Below are positions 47,846-57,920 of a stretch of 64,000 nt of DNA, piece after piece. The stretch spans positions 1,798,001 through 1,862,000 of the forward strand of contig NZ_CP093341.1 of the NCBI RefSeq assembly GCF_022637455.1, written 5' to 3'. Below the pieces are notes generated by a model, which saw only the letters and a program-made list of their open reading frames with translations, was not told the origin of the DNA and did no database searches. The position numbers and the translations under genes are program-made. How positions within the stretch are numbered: position 1 is the first letter of the stretch; every line of letters starts with the position of its first letter. Origin of the DNA: Lysobacter sp. S4-A87 (lineage in GTDB: Bacteria > Pseudomonadota > Gammaproteobacteria > Xanthomonadales > Xanthomonadaceae).

Positions 47846-48781
47846 ATGGCCAAGGCAATCGAATCCCCCACTTCGCCGCCCTCCCCGCCGTTCGGTCCGC
47901 GTCATTGGCCCATGTGGCTGGCACTGGGCGTGATGTGCCTGGGCGCCTGGTTGCCGTGGGCGCTGCAACGCTGGATCGGCCGTGGCATCGGCGCGCTGGC
48001 CCGACTGGTCGCCGCCGACCGGCGCCGTGCCGCGCGGATCAACCTGGCGCTGTGCTTCCCGGAAAGGACCCCGGCCGAGCGCGAGGCCATGCTTCGCGAC
48101 AGCTTCCGCGACCTTGGCATCGGCCTGTTCGAGTTCGCGCGCGCGTGGTGGGGCCCGGTCGGCCCTATGCGGCGCACCGTGCGGATCGAGGGCCTTGAAC
48201 TGCTCGACGGCATCCGCGCCGAGGGCCGTGGCGTGCTGATGGTGTCGGGCCACTTCATGACGCTGGAGATCTGCGGCCGGCTGATGTGCGACCACTTGCC
48301 ACTGACGGGCATGTATCGCCGCCATCGCAGCCCGGTGATGGAGTGGGCGGTCAAGCGCGGCCGCCTGCGCTATGCCAAGGCGATGTTCACCAACGAGGAA
48401 GTGCGCCCGGCGATCCGCCACCTCAAGCAGGGCGGCTTCCTGTGGTACGCGCCCGACCAGGACATGCGCGGCAAGGACACGGTGTTCGCGCCGTTCTTCG
48501 GCGTGCCCGCCGCCACGATCACGGCCACCCACCAGTTCGCCCGCCTCAGCGGCAGCGCGGTGGTGCCGTTCTTCCACCGTCGCGAAGGTGGCGACTACAT
48601 CCTGCGCATCGGCGCACCGCTGGCCGACTTCCCGTCCGCCGACGCGACCGCGGACAGCACCCGAGTCAACGCCGCCATCGAGGCGATGGTGCGCGAAGCG
48701 CCTAGCCAATACCTGTGGATCCATCGTCGCTTCAAGCGGCGGCCACCGGGGATGAAGTCGCCCTACGCGCGCCGCGACTGA
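47846..48781 (+). CDS. Lipid A biosynthesis lauroyl/acyltransferase, LpxL/LpxM-like
   Basis: 311 residues of the HtrB/MsbB family. One N-terminal membrane helix ('WLALGVMCLGAWLPWAL'), then the HX4E catalytic motif 'SGHFMTLEICG' (His136, Glu141), 'YAPDQDMRGKDTVFAPFFGVPAAT' and the final 'WIHRRFKRRPPG'. It transfers a secondary acyl chain to Kdo2-lipid IVA on the inner leaflet, directly after the WaaA step. The acyl chain length and position cannot be read from sequence. The upstream frame extension overlaps the 5' end of waaA, so ATG 47846 is preferred. Confidence 0.93.
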   Translation: MAKAIESPTSPPSPPFGPRHWPMWLALGVMCLGAWLPWALQRWIGRGIGALARLVAADRRRAARINLALCFPERTPAEREAMLRDSFRDLGIGLFEFARAWWGPVGPMRRTVRIEGLELLDGIRAEGRGVLMVSGHFMTLEICGRLMCDHLPLTGMYRRHRSPVMEWAVKRGRLRYAKAMFTNEEVRPAIRHLKQGGFLWYAPDQDMRGKDTVFAPFFGVPAATITATHQFARLSGSAVVPFFHRREGGDYILRIGAPLADFPSADATADSTRVNAAIEAMVREAPSQYLWIHRRFKRRPPGMKSPYARRD

Positions 48782-48822
48782 GTGGTCACCGCCGTCCCGG
48801 CGACGCCGGGGTCCGGCTGAGG

Positions 48823-50163
48823 CTACTCGCGCGCCAGCAGGCTGCCCGCGTACAAGGCCGCCAGCAGCAGCGTCAGCCCGCCCCAGAACGTCGAATAGAA
48901 CGCCAGGTGGGTGTTGATCGGGAAAATAGTCGCCGCCAGTGCCCACATCGCCGGGCGTGCACGCTCGCGTGCCTGCTCGTCGGCAAAGCGCCACGCGCGC
49001 CAGGCCAGCGCGACACCCGCCAGCCACATCAGCAGGCCGAAGCTGCCTGTCTCGCTGAGAACTTCGAGCACGATCTGGTGCGCATGCAACGCCGGACCGC
49101 CGCCCCAGGCAGCAATCTCGCCCGGCGCCGGGTCGCAATGCGGGAACGCTTCGCGGAAGCCGCGCGCGCCGACGCCGTTGAACGGATGCTCGCGAACCAT
49201 GCAGGCAGCCGCGTTCCAGATCCGCGCACGTCCCGACAGCGCACTGTCGACGCCTTCGACGTCGGCCGCCAGCACATGGGCGGTGCGGGCGATGCGCTCG
49301 CGCACCTGCGGCACCGATGTGCTCAGCACCCCGACCGAGATCGCGCCGAACACGAATACTGCCGCCAGCTTCTTCCAGCCCAGCAGGCGCCAGCCCGACA
49401 GCGCGAGCGCGACGGAGAAGGTGATCCACGAGGCGCGCGAACCGGCCAGCACCAGCACCACGCCGACGCCTGCGGCCGCCAGCAGCCAGCCGGCGGTGCC
49501 CAGCCGGCGCCCACCGGCGAACAGCACGAACGGTGACAGGCTGGCCAGTACCGGTCCCAGCTTGAGGTTGCACGGACCGAGCACGCCGCTGAGGCGGTCG
49601 AGGCTGGCCAGCTCCTGCGGCGTGCACATGCCGTGGCCGCTGATGGCGTGCTTGATGGCATCGATGCCGGAGAACAGCGGACTGCTGCCGGTAGCCGCCT
49701 GCAGCAGTGCATCGACCGTCCAGATCGCGATGATCACCGCCAGTCCGCCGAAGGTGATGCGGCGCCCGCGCTGGTCGGCCACTGCCGCCGCCACCAGCCA
49801 CAGGAACGGCAGGTAGCGCAGGTCGACCGCGGCCTCGCGCAGCGCTCGTGCGGGGTCGATCGCGTCGATCGCCGACACCAGCTCCGGCGTCCAGTAGGCG
49901 AAGAACAGCACGCTGGTCAGCGCCCAGGCGGGATTGCTCAGCAGCTTGGTACCACCGCGGAATCGCGACATCGCCAGGTGGATGATCGCGGCCAGTGCGC
50001 CCAGCACCAGCACGCCCTCGGCATAGCCCGGCGCCGGCCACAGCGCGACGTAGGTCAGGATCCACGCCGGCGCCCAGCGCCAGCCGTGCGTGCGCGGCGC
50101 CGCGCCGCCCATGCCCATACCCCTGACAGCGTGGTCAGCGTGGTCAGCGGCAGCGGGGTTCAT
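48823..50163 (-). CDS. O-antigen ligase/polymerase-like membrane protein (Wzy_C family)
   Basis: About 446 residues with 10-12 hydrophobic segments and a large periplasmic loop typical of the Wzy_C fold: 'GSSPLFSGIDAIKHAISGHGMCTPQELASLDRLSGVLG', and the conserved 'MVREHPFNGVGARGFREAFPHCDP' with 'ALHAHQIVLEVLSETGSFGLLMWL'. The H-x2-x..E/G region after 'HPFNGVG' is the usual ligase/polymerase signature. It links or polymerises O-antigen-type glycans in the inner membrane. The ATG at 50163 overlaps the upstream glycosyltransferase by 20 bases; ATG 50118 and 50112 are alternative starts, the last with AGGGG seven bases upstream. The two genes form an operon. Confidence 0.88.
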   Translation of the reverse strand: MNPAAADHADHAVRGMGMGGAAPRTHGWRWAPAWILTYVALWPAPGYAEGVLVLGALAAIIHLAMSRFRGGTKLLSNPAWALTSVLFFAYWTPELVSAIDAIDPARALREAAVDLRYLPFLWLVAAAVADQRGRRITFGGLAVIIAIWTVDALLQAATGSSPLFSGIDAIKHAISGHGMCTPQELASLDRLSGVLGPCNLKLGPVLASLSPFVLFAGGRRLGTAGWLLAAAGVGVVLVLAGSRASWITFSVALALSGWRLLGWKKLAAVFVFGAISVGVLSTSVPQVRERIARTAHVLAADVEGVDSALSGRARIWNAAACMVREHPFNGVGARGFREAFPHCDPAPGEIAAWGGGPALHAHQIVLEVLSETGSFGLLMWLAGVALAWRAWRFADEQARERARPAMWALAATIFPINTHLAFYSTFWGGLTLLLAALYAGSLLARE

Positions 50164-51271
50164 CGACGAACTCGGCGTAGACGGCAAGCGTGGCCTCCTG
50201 CATCGCGCGCAACGAATCGGGAATCGTAGCCGCTGGCGGCGCCGGATGCGTAAGGAGTTCGTAGGCTCTGTGATGCAGCGCACCCGGGTCGAACGGCGCC
50301 ACCGCGCCTTCGGGCTGCCAGCGCGCCAGCAATTCGCCGACGCCGCCATGGTTCCAGCCCAGCAGCGGACGGCCCACCGCCAACGCTTCAAGCACGGTTC
50401 GCCCGAACGCCTCGGGCTTGTGCGACAGCTGCAGGACCAGGTCGCTGGCGGCATAGGCGCGCGCGATCGCGTCGGTTGCCGCGGTGAACGCGACCGCGTC
50501 GTCGATGCCGCGTTCGGCCGCGACACCTTCGAGCTCGGCGATGTAAGCCTCGCGACCGGCTTCGCGCGAACCGGGCAGCCACAGCCGCGCGTCCAGGCCG
50601 TCGCCGCGCAGTCGCGCCAGCAGGTCCAGTGCGTCGGCATGCCCCTTCAGTCGCGTGCCGCGTCCGGGCAGCAGCAGCAACGGACCTCTGCCGCCCAGCG
50701 CCGGATGCAACGACGCGGCCCATGCACGTGCCGAGACATCGGGAAGCGGTGCGTGCGGGAATGCCATTGGGTCGATGCCGCGCTCGATGACGCGCAGCTT
50801 GCCGGGGTCGGTGTCGGAATATTGCCGGAGCACGTAATCGCGCACCGTCTGCGACACGCAGATCACCCGTTCGCCACGCGTCATCACCGCGCTGTAGCGC
50901 GAGGGCGAGTTGAGGCCGTGGACGGTGGTGACCAGATGCGGGCGCTGCGGCGCCGGAATGCCGCGCAGCGCCAGCACGCCGATCCAGGCCGGCAGGCGCG
51001 AGCGCGCATGCACGATGTCGGCGCCTTCGCGCAGCAGCAGCGCGCGCAACGTCCGCACGTGACGCAGCGTCAGCAGCGACTTGCGGCCGATGTCGAGTGC
51101 GATGTGCTCGGCGCCGAGCGCCTCGAGCCGGGGCACCAGGCGTCCCCCCGCGGAGACGACCACGGCGCGATGCCCTGAAGCGACCAGCGCCTGCGCGACC
51201 TCGAGCGTGGAGCGCTCGACACCGCCCGATTCCAGCGCCGGCAGCAGCTGGACGACGGTCAGTCGACGCAT
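50144..51271 (-). CDS. GT4-family glycosyltransferase
   Basis: 375 residues with the GT-B fold. The N-terminal half has 'VVQLLPALESGGVERSTLEVAQALVASGHRAVVVSAGG' and 'DIVHARSRLPAW'. The C-terminal half has 'LLLLPGRGTRLKGHADALDLLARL', 'PGSREAGREAYIAELEGVAAE' and the nucleotide-sugar motif 'KPEAFGRTVLEALAVGRPLLGWNHGGVGELL' with the EX7E pair. It probably builds a surface glycan or LPS core. Donor and acceptor are unknown. It starts the two-gene transcript with the Wzy_C-like gene. Confidence 0.93.
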   Translation of the reverse strand: MRRLTVVQLLPALESGGVERSTLEVAQALVASGHRAVVVSAGGRLVPRLEALGAEHIALDIGRKSLLTLRHVRTLRALLLREGADIVHARSRLPAWIGVLALRGIPAPQRPHLVTTVHGLNSPSRYSAVMTRGERVICVSQTVRDYVLRQYSDTDPGKLRVIERGIDPMAFPHAPLPDVSARAWAASLHPALGGRGPLLLLPGRGTRLKGHADALDLLARLRGDGLDARLWLPGSREAGREAYIAELEGVAAERGIDDAVAFTAATDAIARAYAASDLVLQLSHKPEAFGRTVLEALAVGRPLLGWNHGGVGELLARWQPEGAVAPFDPGALHHRAYELLTHPAPPAATIPDSLRAMQEATLAVYAEFVDEPRCR

Positions 51272-51391
51272 GGCGATTCCCGCCGCAAAGGGCGGTCAGT
51301 CCGGGGAATGGGACACCAGGGACAGGGCTGCTCGTCGCGCGTGGCTGGCAAGAGCAGGTCCCTCACTGTGTCGTCCGGGACGACGGAAGCG

Positions 51392-51589
51392 TCAGTCTTC
51401 CAGGACGAAGTGCGAGCCGCAGTACGGGCACTGCACCTCGCCCTCGGCTTCGACCGGCAGGTAGACGCGCGGGTGCGAGTTCCACAGCGCCATCGACGGC
51501 AACGGGCAGCTCAGCGGCAGGTCGCCACGGTGCACGACGTAGCGCTGCTCGGCGTTGGCCTGGGTCGGATGGGCGGTGGCTGCGGTCAT
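51392..51589 (-). CDS. Small zinc-finger protein (zf-CHCC type)
   Basis: 65 residues. 'LPLSCPLPSMALWNSHPRVYLPVE' and 'VQCPYCGSHFVLED' give the Cys28, His39, Cys54, Cys57 zinc set of the zf-CHCC (NDUFS6-like) family. Stand-alone forms are common in beta- and gammaproteobacteria; the role is not established. It lies between the LPS genes and the pirin gene on the same strand, separated by about 90-120 bp on each side. Confidence 0.9.
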   Translation of the reverse strand: MTAATAHPTQANAEQRYVVHRGDLPLSCPLPSMALWNSHPRVYLPVEAEGEVQCPYCGSHFVLED

Positions 51590-51682
51590 GGGACGGGACT
51601 GATGGCGACGCGGGACGGCTAGTTTAGCAGCCCGCTGCCTGGGCCCCCCAAAACACCCCTCAAAACACCGCGCGGGGCAGGC

Positions 51683-52390
51683 TCAGTGCGTCAGGTCGAA
51701 CAGCAGGACGTCGGCGCGGCCTTCGCCGGTGCCCTCCAGCCGCAGCGGGCCGGACTCGTCCTGGAATCCCAGGGCATCGCCGGCCTGCAACGCCCGGCCA
51801 TTTGCGCTGATGGTGCCGTGCACCACCTGCAGCCAATAGAGGCGTGAGGGCTCGAGCAGGTGCTCGGCGGTCTCGCCGCGATCCAGCCGCACGTCGCGCA
51901 CGATCGCGTCCTGGCGCACCGCCAGGCTGCCGTCGCGGCCGTCTGGCGAGGCCAGCAGCGTCCACCCGCGGGCGTCGGCGCTGATCGGCGGACGCTGGGC
52001 GTAAGCCGGTTCGTGGTTGAGCCGCGAGGGCTGGATCCAGATCTGCAGGAAATGCACCGGCGCGGTCGCCGAGCCGTTGTATTCGCTGTGCTCGACGCCG
52101 TGGCCGGCGCTCATCCACTGCAGCTCGCCGGCACCGATCACGCCACCGCCACCGCTGCTGTCCTTGTGCGCAAGCTCACCGGAGATCACGTAGCTGAGGA
52201 TCTCCATGTTGGCGTGCCGATGCGGCGGGAAGCCCGCGCCGGCATCGACGCGGTCCTCGTTGATCACCCGCAGCGGTCCGAAGCCCATCCAGGCCGGGTC
52301 GTAATAGCCGCCGAACGAAAACGTGTGGCGGCTGTCGAGCCATGCCGTCTGGACATGGCCGCGGGCACTGGATGGGCGTTCGATGATCAT
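51683..52390 (-). CDS. Pirin-family protein (YhhW-like)
   Basis: 235 residues, bicupin. The metal ligands of the N-terminal cupin are all present: His57 and His59 ('PPHRHANMEILSYVISG'), His101 and Glu103 ('SAGHGVEHSEYN'). 'GYYDPAWMGFGPLRVINEDRV' is the pirin start. YhhW acts as a quercetin 2,3-dioxygenase in vitro; the natural substrate is unknown. Ten bases separate it from the stop of yceI upstream, so both may be co-transcribed. Confidence 0.93.
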   Translation of the reverse strand: MIIERPSSARGHVQTAWLDSRHTFSFGGYYDPAWMGFGPLRVINEDRVDAGAGFPPHRHANMEILSYVISGELAHKDSSGGGGVIGAGELQWMSAGHGVEHSEYNGSATAPVHFLQIWIQPSRLNHEPAYAQRPPISADARGWTLLASPDGRDGSLAVRQDAIVRDVRLDRGETAEHLLEPSRLYWLQVVHGTISANGRALQAGDALGFQDESGPLRLEGTGEGRADVLLFDLTH

Positions 52391-52400
52391 TCCCGCAAGC

Positions 52401-52991
52401 TTACTTCTTCGCTTCGGGCTTGGGCACGCTGGCTTCGGTGGTGATGCGGATGGTCACCGCGTCGCTGACGTTGGGCGCGTACTTGTCGACGCCGAAGTCG
52501 CTGCGCTTGATCGTGGTGGTGGCATCGAAGCCGGCCGCGGCGCGCTTGGAGATCGGGTGCTCGGCGATCTTGTTGATGGTCGTGTCGAGCACGACCGGCT
52601 TGGTCACGCCGTGCAGGGTCAGGTCGCCGAACACGCGCAGCTTCTTGTCGCCGGCGGCTTCGACCTTGGTGCTCTTGAAGGTGATGGTCGGGTACTTCGC
52701 GGCGTCGAAGAAGTCGGCGCTGCGCAGGTGCTCGTTGAAATCCTCCACGTTGGCTTCCAGGCCCGACAGCGGGATCGTCACTTCGACCCTGGAGGCGCCG
52801 ACGTGGTCGGCGTCATAGACGATGACGCCATCGACGTCGCCGAAATGGGCGATCGGATTGGAGTAGCCGAAGTGGCTCCAGCTGGCGACCACGTCAGTGT
52901 GGTTCGGGTCGATCTTGTAGGTCACCGGCGCGGCGAGGGCGGCGGTGCTGGCGGCGGCGAGGGCAACGACCAGGGCAATGCGCTTGAACAT
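52401..52991 (-). CDS. YceI-family periplasmic protein
   Basis: 196 residues. Signal peptide MFKRIALVVALAAASTAALA, then the YceI lipocalin-like domain: 'YKIDPNHTDVVASWSHFGYSNPIAHFGDVDG', 'VEDFNEHLRSADFFDAAKYPTITFKSTKV', 'VFGDLTLHGVTKPVVLDTTI' and 'KRSDFGVDKYAPNVSDAVTIRI'. Members bind isoprenoid or polyprenyl lipids in the periplasm. AAGGAG nine bases before ATG 52991 sets the start. A 15-bp tandem repeat lies just upstream. Probably leads an operon with pirin. Confidence 0.95.
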   Translation of the reverse strand: MFKRIALVVALAAASTAALAAPVTYKIDPNHTDVVASWSHFGYSNPIAHFGDVDGVIVYDADHVGASRVEVTIPLSGLEANVEDFNEHLRSADFFDAAKYPTITFKSTKVEAAGDKKLRVFGDLTLHGVTKPVVLDTTINKIAEHPISKRAAAGFDATTTIKRSDFGVDKYAPNVSDAVTIRITTEASVPKPEAKK

Positions 52992-53003
52992 GAGGTGGAG
53001 CTC

Positions 53004-53063
53004 CTTGTGGATCGGGGGCTTGTGGATCGCAGGCTTGTGGATCGCATGCTTGCGGATCGGGGA
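53004..53063. repeat. 15-bp tandem repeat upstream of yceI
   Basis: Four units near CTTGTGGATCGCAGG at 53004, 53019, 53034 and 53049. They fill most of the 83-bp gap between the nitroreductase stop and the yceI start and begin 12 bases before the ATG, overlapping the SD region (its reverse complement contributes CACAAGGAG). Confidence 0.92.
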
Positions 53064-53074
53064 GTCGAGCCGCC

Positions 53075-53677
53075 TCAGAGGATCTGGGCGGCTTCGTCGA
53101 ACGGCAGCCGCGGCGAACGCGCGAACAGCTTGGCGGGGTCGCCGTGGCCGAGGTTGATGAGGAAGTTGGACCTGACCTGGGTGCCGGCGAAGAACGCCTC
53201 GTCGACGAGCGCATTCTTGAAGCCCGACATCGGGCCGCAATCCAGGCCCAGCGCGCGCGCCGCCATCAGCACGTAGGCACCCTGCAGGCTGCCGTTGCGC
53301 AAGGCGATCACTTCCAGGTCGTGCTCCGGGCGGCCTTCGAACCAGGAGCGCGCGTCGGTGTGCGGGAACAGGTAGGGCAGCTTGTCGTAGAACGCCATGT
53401 CGTAGCCGACGATCGCCGTGACCGGGGCGGCCAGGGTCTTGGCGTAGTTGCCCTCGTCCAGGGCCGGCGCCAGCCGCGCCTTGGCCTCGGCCGACTTCAC
53501 GAACACCATGCGCAGCGGCGACATGTTGGCGCTGGTCGGGCCCCACTTGGCCAGCTCGTACAGCTGATGCAGCGTCTCGTCGCTGACCTCGCCCGTGAGC
53601 TCGTTGTGCGTGCGGGCGGTGCGGAACAGCTGGTCGAGCGCGGCGTCCGGAAGGACGGCATGGGACGGGTGGGACAT
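53075..53677 (-). CDS. Nitroreductase-family NAD(P)H oxidoreductase (RutE/HadB-like)
   Basis: 200 residues, FMN-dependent fold. '[48 protein letters not shown]' is the pattern of the RutE-like subfamily (malonic semialdehyde reductase), with '[25 protein letters not shown]' and '[24 protein letters not shown]'. The rest of the rut pyrimidine pathway is not here, so the substrate is not assigned. GGAG six bases before ATG 53677. It precedes the yceI-pirin pair on the same strand. Confidence 0.92.
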   Translation of the reverse strand: MSHPSHAVLPDAALDQLFRTARTHNELTGEVSDETLHQLYELAKWGPTSANMSPLRMVFVKSAEAKARLAPALDEGNYAKTLAAPVTAIVGYDMAFYDKLPYLFPHTDARSWFEGRPEHDLEVIALRNGSLQGAYVLMAARALGLDCGPMSGFKNALVDEAFFAGTQVRSNFLINLGHGDPAKLFARSPRLPFDEAAQIL

Positions 53678-53773
53678 CAGGTACTCCAGTTGAAGCCGCC
53701 AGGACTGCCCGCGGCCGAGGGTTGAAAGTGTAGAGTCTGGCGCGATCGCAACACTCGACGCTTCCAGAACGGA

Positions 53774-54775
53774 TTGAGCGCAATCGTGCAACAACCCAGG
53801 GCCAACAACGTGAACGCTGCAACAGCCACCGCGGGTGCCAGCGTCTGGTCGCTCAGCGATGGCAAGGCCGGCAACCGCCGCCAGGCCGATGCGCTGGCGC
53901 ACGCGCTCGGGCAGCCGTTCCGGGAATGGCCGCTGCAGCCGAGGCCCCCGTGGCAGTGGCTGGCACCGCGGCGATGGCCCGCGGCCGACCACGCCTTCGG
54001 CGCCGGATTCGCCCAGGCCCTGTCCGCGCCGCCGCGGCTGGCGATCGGCTGCGGCAGGCAGGCGGCGCTGGCCACGCGGCTGCTGCGCGAGCGCGGCGCG
54101 CGTGCGGTGCAGATCCTCGACCCGCGCATCGCCACCCATCATTGGGACCTGGTGATCGCTCCGGAGCACGATCACCTGTACGGCGCCAACGTGATCACCC
54201 TGCTCGGCAGCCTGCACCCGGTCGACGACCTCTGGCTGGCGTCGGCACGGCGCGACTTCGAAGCCTTTGCTGCCCTGCCAGGCGTGCGCACCGCGCTGCT
54301 GCTGGGCGGCGCCAGCGCGCACGCGCGCTTCGACGACGCGATGTACGAGCAGGTCCTGGCGCAGGTGGAATCCATCGTCCGCAACGAAGGCGGCAGCGTG
54401 CTGGCGACCGCGTCCCGACGCACGCCTGCGCCGGTGCGGCAGCGCCTGCGCGCGCGCCTGTCGGCATTGCCCGGCGTGGTCTGGGGCGGCGAGGAAGACG
54501 GCGCCAATCCCTACGCGGGCGTGCTCGGCTGGGCCGACCGCATCGTCTGCACGGCCGACTCGGTCAACATGCTGTCGGAAGCCGCGGCGACCTGGGCACC
54601 GGTGTTCGTCGCCGGACTGGACCGCGTCGACGGCCGACCGCGCCGATTCCTGGCCAGCCTGCTGGATCGGGGCCGGATCCGGCCGCTGGCGCAGGCACTC
54701 GACCCCTACCCGGTGACGCCGCTGCGCGAAACCGCGCGCGTAGCGGCGCAGGTGCAGGCGCGCCTGCGCGTCTAG
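53774..54775 (+). CDS. Mitochondrial fission ELM1-family protein
   Basis: 333 residues if started at TTG 53774. '[23 protein letters not shown]', '[16 protein letters not shown]', '[23 protein letters not shown]', '[13 protein letters not shown]' and '[38 protein letters not shown]' are the ELM1/DUF1022 signature blocks, a GT-B-like fold. Bacterial members are found near envelope genes, but no reaction is established. GTG 53786 or GTG 53810 are alternative starts; none has a convincing SD. It is divergent from the nitroreductase gene and converges on glnE. Confidence 0.85.
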   Translation: MSAIVQQPRANNVNAATATAGASVWSLSDGKAGNRRQADALAHALGQPFREWPLQPRPPWQWLAPRRWPAADHAFGAGFAQALSAPPRLAIGCGRQAALATRLLRERGARAVQILDPRIATHHWDLVIAPEHDHLYGANVITLLGSLHPVDDLWLASARRDFEAFAALPGVRTALLLGGASAHARFDDAMYEQVLAQVESIVRNEGGSVLATASRRTPAPVRQRLRARLSALPGVVWGGEEDGANPYAGVLGWADRIVCTADSVNMLSEAAATWAPVFVAGLDRVDGRPRRFLASLLDRGRIRPLAQALDPYPVTPLRETARVAAQVQARLRV

Positions 54776-54790
54776 CGTCGGGCTGCCTGG

Positions 54791-57616
54791 CTACGACGCG
54801 GGCGCAGGCTCGCCGTCGAATTCAATGCCGCGACGCCGTGCCGCGTCGCTGATCGAACGCCGTGCCGTTTCGATCGGCTCCGTGACCGGCAGCCGTCGCG
54901 GTCGCCGGTCGAGCGTGCACGCCAGGCCGGCTTCCAGCAGCACTGCATGCGCCTGCAGCAATGCGTCGGTTTCATCCGTGGCGAACCAGCCGCTGGCGCC
55001 CATCGCCCGGATCAGCTCCGGCGTGCTGCGCGGCTGCAGCCAGTCGCGATGCCCGACCGCTTCGGCCAGCACCGCGTACTGCAACAGGAACTCCAGGTCG
55101 ACCAGGCCACCCTCGCCCTGCTTGAGGTCGAAGGCGGCGGCATCGCTGCGGTCGAGCTCGGCGCGCATGCGCCGACGCATCGCCACCACGTCATTGGACA
55201 GCGCAGCCGCGTCGCGCGGCCGCGCCAGGGTCTGCGCCCGCACCTCTTCGAAGGCCGATCCAAGCGTGTCGTCACCGGCGACGAAACGCGCGCGTACCAG
55301 TGCCTGGTGCTCCCAGGTCCAGGCGCGCTCGCGCTGGTAATCGCGGTAGCTGGCCAGGCTCGACACGAGCAGGCCCTTGGCACCGTCCGGGCGCAGGCGC
55401 ACGTCGACATCGAACAGGCGCCCGGCCCCGGTCACCGCACCCAGCAGGGCGACGACCTTCTGTGCCAGGCGCGCGAACCAGCGCGAGGCCTCCAGCGGCC
55501 GCGCGCCATCGGAATGCGCGCCTTCACCACCGGGCGCCTCGTACAGGAACACCAGATCGAGGTCCGAACCGAACCCCAGCTCCTCCCCACCCAGGCTGCC
55601 GTAGCCGAGCACGGCGAAACGCGCGCCGTCGATGCGGCCGTGCGCGCTGGCGACCTCGTGATCGGCCAGGTGCAGCACGCGCATCACCACGCCATCGGCC
55701 AGCCATGCCAGCTGACGTGCGCTTTCCGCCGCCGACTGGCGACCGTCGCGCAGCGCCATCGCAATGCGGAAGCTCAATGCCTGGCGCACCTCGTTGAGTG
55801 ACTGCAGCACCGCCTCGGCGTCGTCGTCATCGCCCTGGGCGACGGCGAAGCAGGCGGCATGCAGGGCATCGCGCCCCGGCAATGGACCGGCCACGCGCGC
55901 ATCGAGCAACTCGTCGAGCAATAGCGGATAGGCCGCCAGCCGCTCCGCCAACAGCGCGCTGTGGCTGACGACCTCGACCAGGCGTGCCAGTGCCGCCGGC
56001 TGCTCGTCGAGCAGGGCGAGATAGGCGCTGCGGCGCAACACGTTGTGCAGCAGCGCCAGCAATCTGCGCAGCGCCAGCATCGGCTCGGTTGACGCAGCGG
56101 CGGCCTGCAGCAACGCCGGCAGCACGCGGTCGAGCCTGGCGCGGGCACTGTCGGACAAGCCGCGCACGCCGGGACTGCGGGCGAAGTCGCGCAGCACCGC
56201 GTCGGCATTGCCGGCCTCGATGAAGCCGGCGTCGCCGAGCACCGCACTGTCGCCGCCCTCGGGCAGCGCGCGCCAGTACGTCGTCAGTGCATCGGGCGCG
56301 CTGCGGCGGCGCCGTGGCGCCAGCAACGCCTCGAATTCGGCGGTGACGCGGCCGCGCTGCACATCCAGCGAGTCACGCAGCGTGTCCCAGTCGGCGTAGG
56401 CCAGCGACGCCGCGGTGCGGGCGCGGTCGTCGGCGGACTCGGGCAATGCATGGGTCTGCGCGTCGCGCAACATCTGCAGGCGGTTCTCCAGCTGGCGCAG
56501 GAAGCGGTAGGCCTGGGCCAGCAACGCCGCCGCCTCTTCGCCGACCTGGCGAGCCTCGACCAGCGCCTGCAGCGCCGGCAGCAACCTCCGGCCGCGCAGC
56601 GCCGGTTCGCGACCGCCGTAGATCAGCTGCAGCGCCTGCACCAGGAACTCGATTTCGCGGATGCCACCGGGACCGCGCTTGATGTCGTCGGCCAGTTCCT
56701 TGCGTGCGACCTCGGCGCTGATCGCCGCCTTCATCGCGCGCAGGCCGTCGAGCGCGCCGAAGTCGAGATAGCGACGGTAGACGAACGGCCGCAGGCTATC
56801 GAGGAAGCGCTCGCCGGCCTCGATGTCTCCGGCTACCGGCCGTGCCTTCTGCCAGGCATAGCGTTCCCAGTCGCGTCCCTCGTGCTGGAAGTACTGCTCC
56901 ATTGCCGTGAACGACCAGGCCACGCGCCCGGCGTTGCCGTAGGGGCGCAGGCGCAGGTCGACGCGGTGGCAGAAGCCGTCGACGGTGGGTTCGTCGAGCA
57001 GCTTGGCCAGCTGCTGGCCAAGGCGGGCGAAGTAGTGCTCGGCATCGAGCGGGCGCGGGCCATCACTGCTGCCAGACAACGCGCCGCCGTCGTGCTCGTA
57101 GGCGTAGACCAGGTCGACGTCGGAGCTGAAGTTGAGCTCTTCGCCGCCGAGCTTGCCCAGTCCGAACACCACCAGTCGCTGCGGTCGTCCTTCGCGATCG
57201 CGGACCACGCCATGGCGTTGCGCGAACTGCGCTTCCAGCGCGGCCAGCCCCAGCTGCAGGCATTGCTCGGCCAAGCGCGTGCTGCCGGCCAGGGTCTGGT
57301 CGACATCGTCCAGCCCCAGCACGTCCCGCCAGATCAGTCGCGTCGATTCCGCCGTGCGGTAGCGGCGCAGCAACGCCGGCCACTGTTCGCTGTGGCCCGC
57401 CAGCAGTTCCGGCGGCGGCGCAGCCGGCGCATCGGCGTCGGCGGCCAGGCGCAGCAGCAGCTCGGGCTGGCGCAGCATCGTCTCGACCGCGAAGTCGCTG
57501 GCGCGGGCCAGCGCGACCAGGCGCGCATCGAGCTCGGGATCGGCATTCCAGGCGTCCGCGGCCACGGCGCGCAGGCGCGCGAGTGCGCGTGAGATGAAGG
57601 GTTCGACATCGTCCAT
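54791..57616 (-). CDS. glnE: Glutamine synthetase adenylyltransferase/deadenylase
   Basis: 941 residues, two nucleotidyltransferase domains in tandem. The N-terminal deadenylase domain has '[25 protein letters not shown]', and the C-terminal adenylylase domain has '[25 protein letters not shown]'. Each is followed by the expected '[12 protein letters not shown]' and '[12 protein letters not shown]'. It attaches AMP to, or removes it from, glutamine synthetase according to PII and glutamine. ATG 57616 ([12 protein letters not shown]) is chosen; the nine extra upstream codons are not conserved-looking. Neither glnA nor glnB is in the window. Confidence 0.96.
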   Translation of the reverse strand: MDDVEPFISRALARLRAVAADAWNADPELDARLVALARASDFAVETMLRQPELLLRLAADADAPAAPPPELLAGHSEQWPALLRRYRTAESTRLIWRDVLGLDDVDQTLAGSTRLAEQCLQLGLAALEAQFAQRHGVVRDREGRPQRLVVFGLGKLGGEELNFSSDVDLVYAYEHDGGALSGSSDGPRPLDAEHYFARLGQQLAKLLDEPTVDGFCHRVDLRLRPYGNAGRVAWSFTAMEQYFQHEGRDWERYAWQKARPVAGDIEAGERFLDSLRPFVYRRYLDFGALDGLRAMKAAISAEVARKELADDIKRGPGGIREIEFLVQALQLIYGGREPALRGRRLLPALQALVEARQVGEEAAALLAQAYRFLRQLENRLQMLRDAQTHALPESADDRARTAASLAYADWDTLRDSLDVQRGRVTAEFEALLAPRRRRSAPDALTTYWRALPEGGDSAVLGDAGFIEAGNADAVLRDFARSPGVRGLSDSARARLDRVLPALLQAAAASTEPMLALRRLLALLHNVLRRSAYLALLDEQPAALARLVEVVSHSALLAERLAAYPLLLDELLDARVAGPLPGRDALHAACFAVAQGDDDDAEAVLQSLNEVRQALSFRIAMALRDGRQSAAESARQLAWLADGVVMRVLHLADHEVASAHGRIDGARFAVLGYGSLGGEELGFGSDLDLVFLYEAPGGEGAHSDGARPLEASRWFARLAQKVVALLGAVTGAGRLFDVDVRLRPDGAKGLLVSSLASYRDYQRERAWTWEHQALVRARFVAGDDTLGSAFEEVRAQTLARPRDAAALSNDVVAMRRRMRAELDRSDAAAFDLKQGEGGLVDLEFLLQYAVLAEAVGHRDWLQPRSTPELIRAMGASGWFATDETDALLQAHAVLLEAGLACTLDRRPRRLPVTEPIETARRSISDAARRRGIEFDGEPAPAS

Positions 57617-57650
57617 CGCGAAATGATGGCACGCGCGCGCCACCCCCTCC

Positions 57651-57679
57651 GTAGCCCGGGTAAGCGCAGCGCACCCGGA
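57651..57679 (+). repeat. Dispersed REP-like element, family A, copy 4
   Basis: GTAGCCCGGGTAAGCGCAGC followed by GCACCCGGA. It lies 34 bp upstream of the glnE start. The rest of 57617-57982 holds two terminator-like hairpins on the minus strand and no gene-like frame. Confidence 0.88.
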
Positions 57680-57731
57680 GTCGACGCAGCGAAGGCACGT
57701 CGCACACCCGGCGAAACCAGGCGCCAGGCAA

Positions 57732-57766
57732 CAAAAAAGCCCGCCCCGGTCGAACCGGTTGCGGGC
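57732..57766 (-). terminator. Second minus-strand terminator upstream of glnE
   Basis: GCCCGC / GCGGGC outer stem with inner CCGGT / ACCGG pairs, followed on the minus strand by TTTTTTGTTG. It is about 165 bases after the protease terminator, so the RNA it ends is not obvious: protease read-through or a separate short RNA. Confidence 0.75.
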
Positions 57767-57920
57767 CTGCTCCCTCCCCCACGTCGGGATGCGGGGCCGA
57801 TCGTGAAGGAACCGTTAGGGGCTTGCACGCTGCACTGCAAAAGAGAACTCGCGGGTTCAGAAAGCTGTGGAAAAGCCATTTGCTGAATAGGGATTTGATG
57901 ATACTTGCGTGCGCACAGCG

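Noticed and set aside
57739..57766. GGTTCGACC resembling a tRNA T-arm
   Set aside because: It is part of a simple terminator hairpin with a T-run; no D-arm, anticodon arm or acceptor stem is found upstream.
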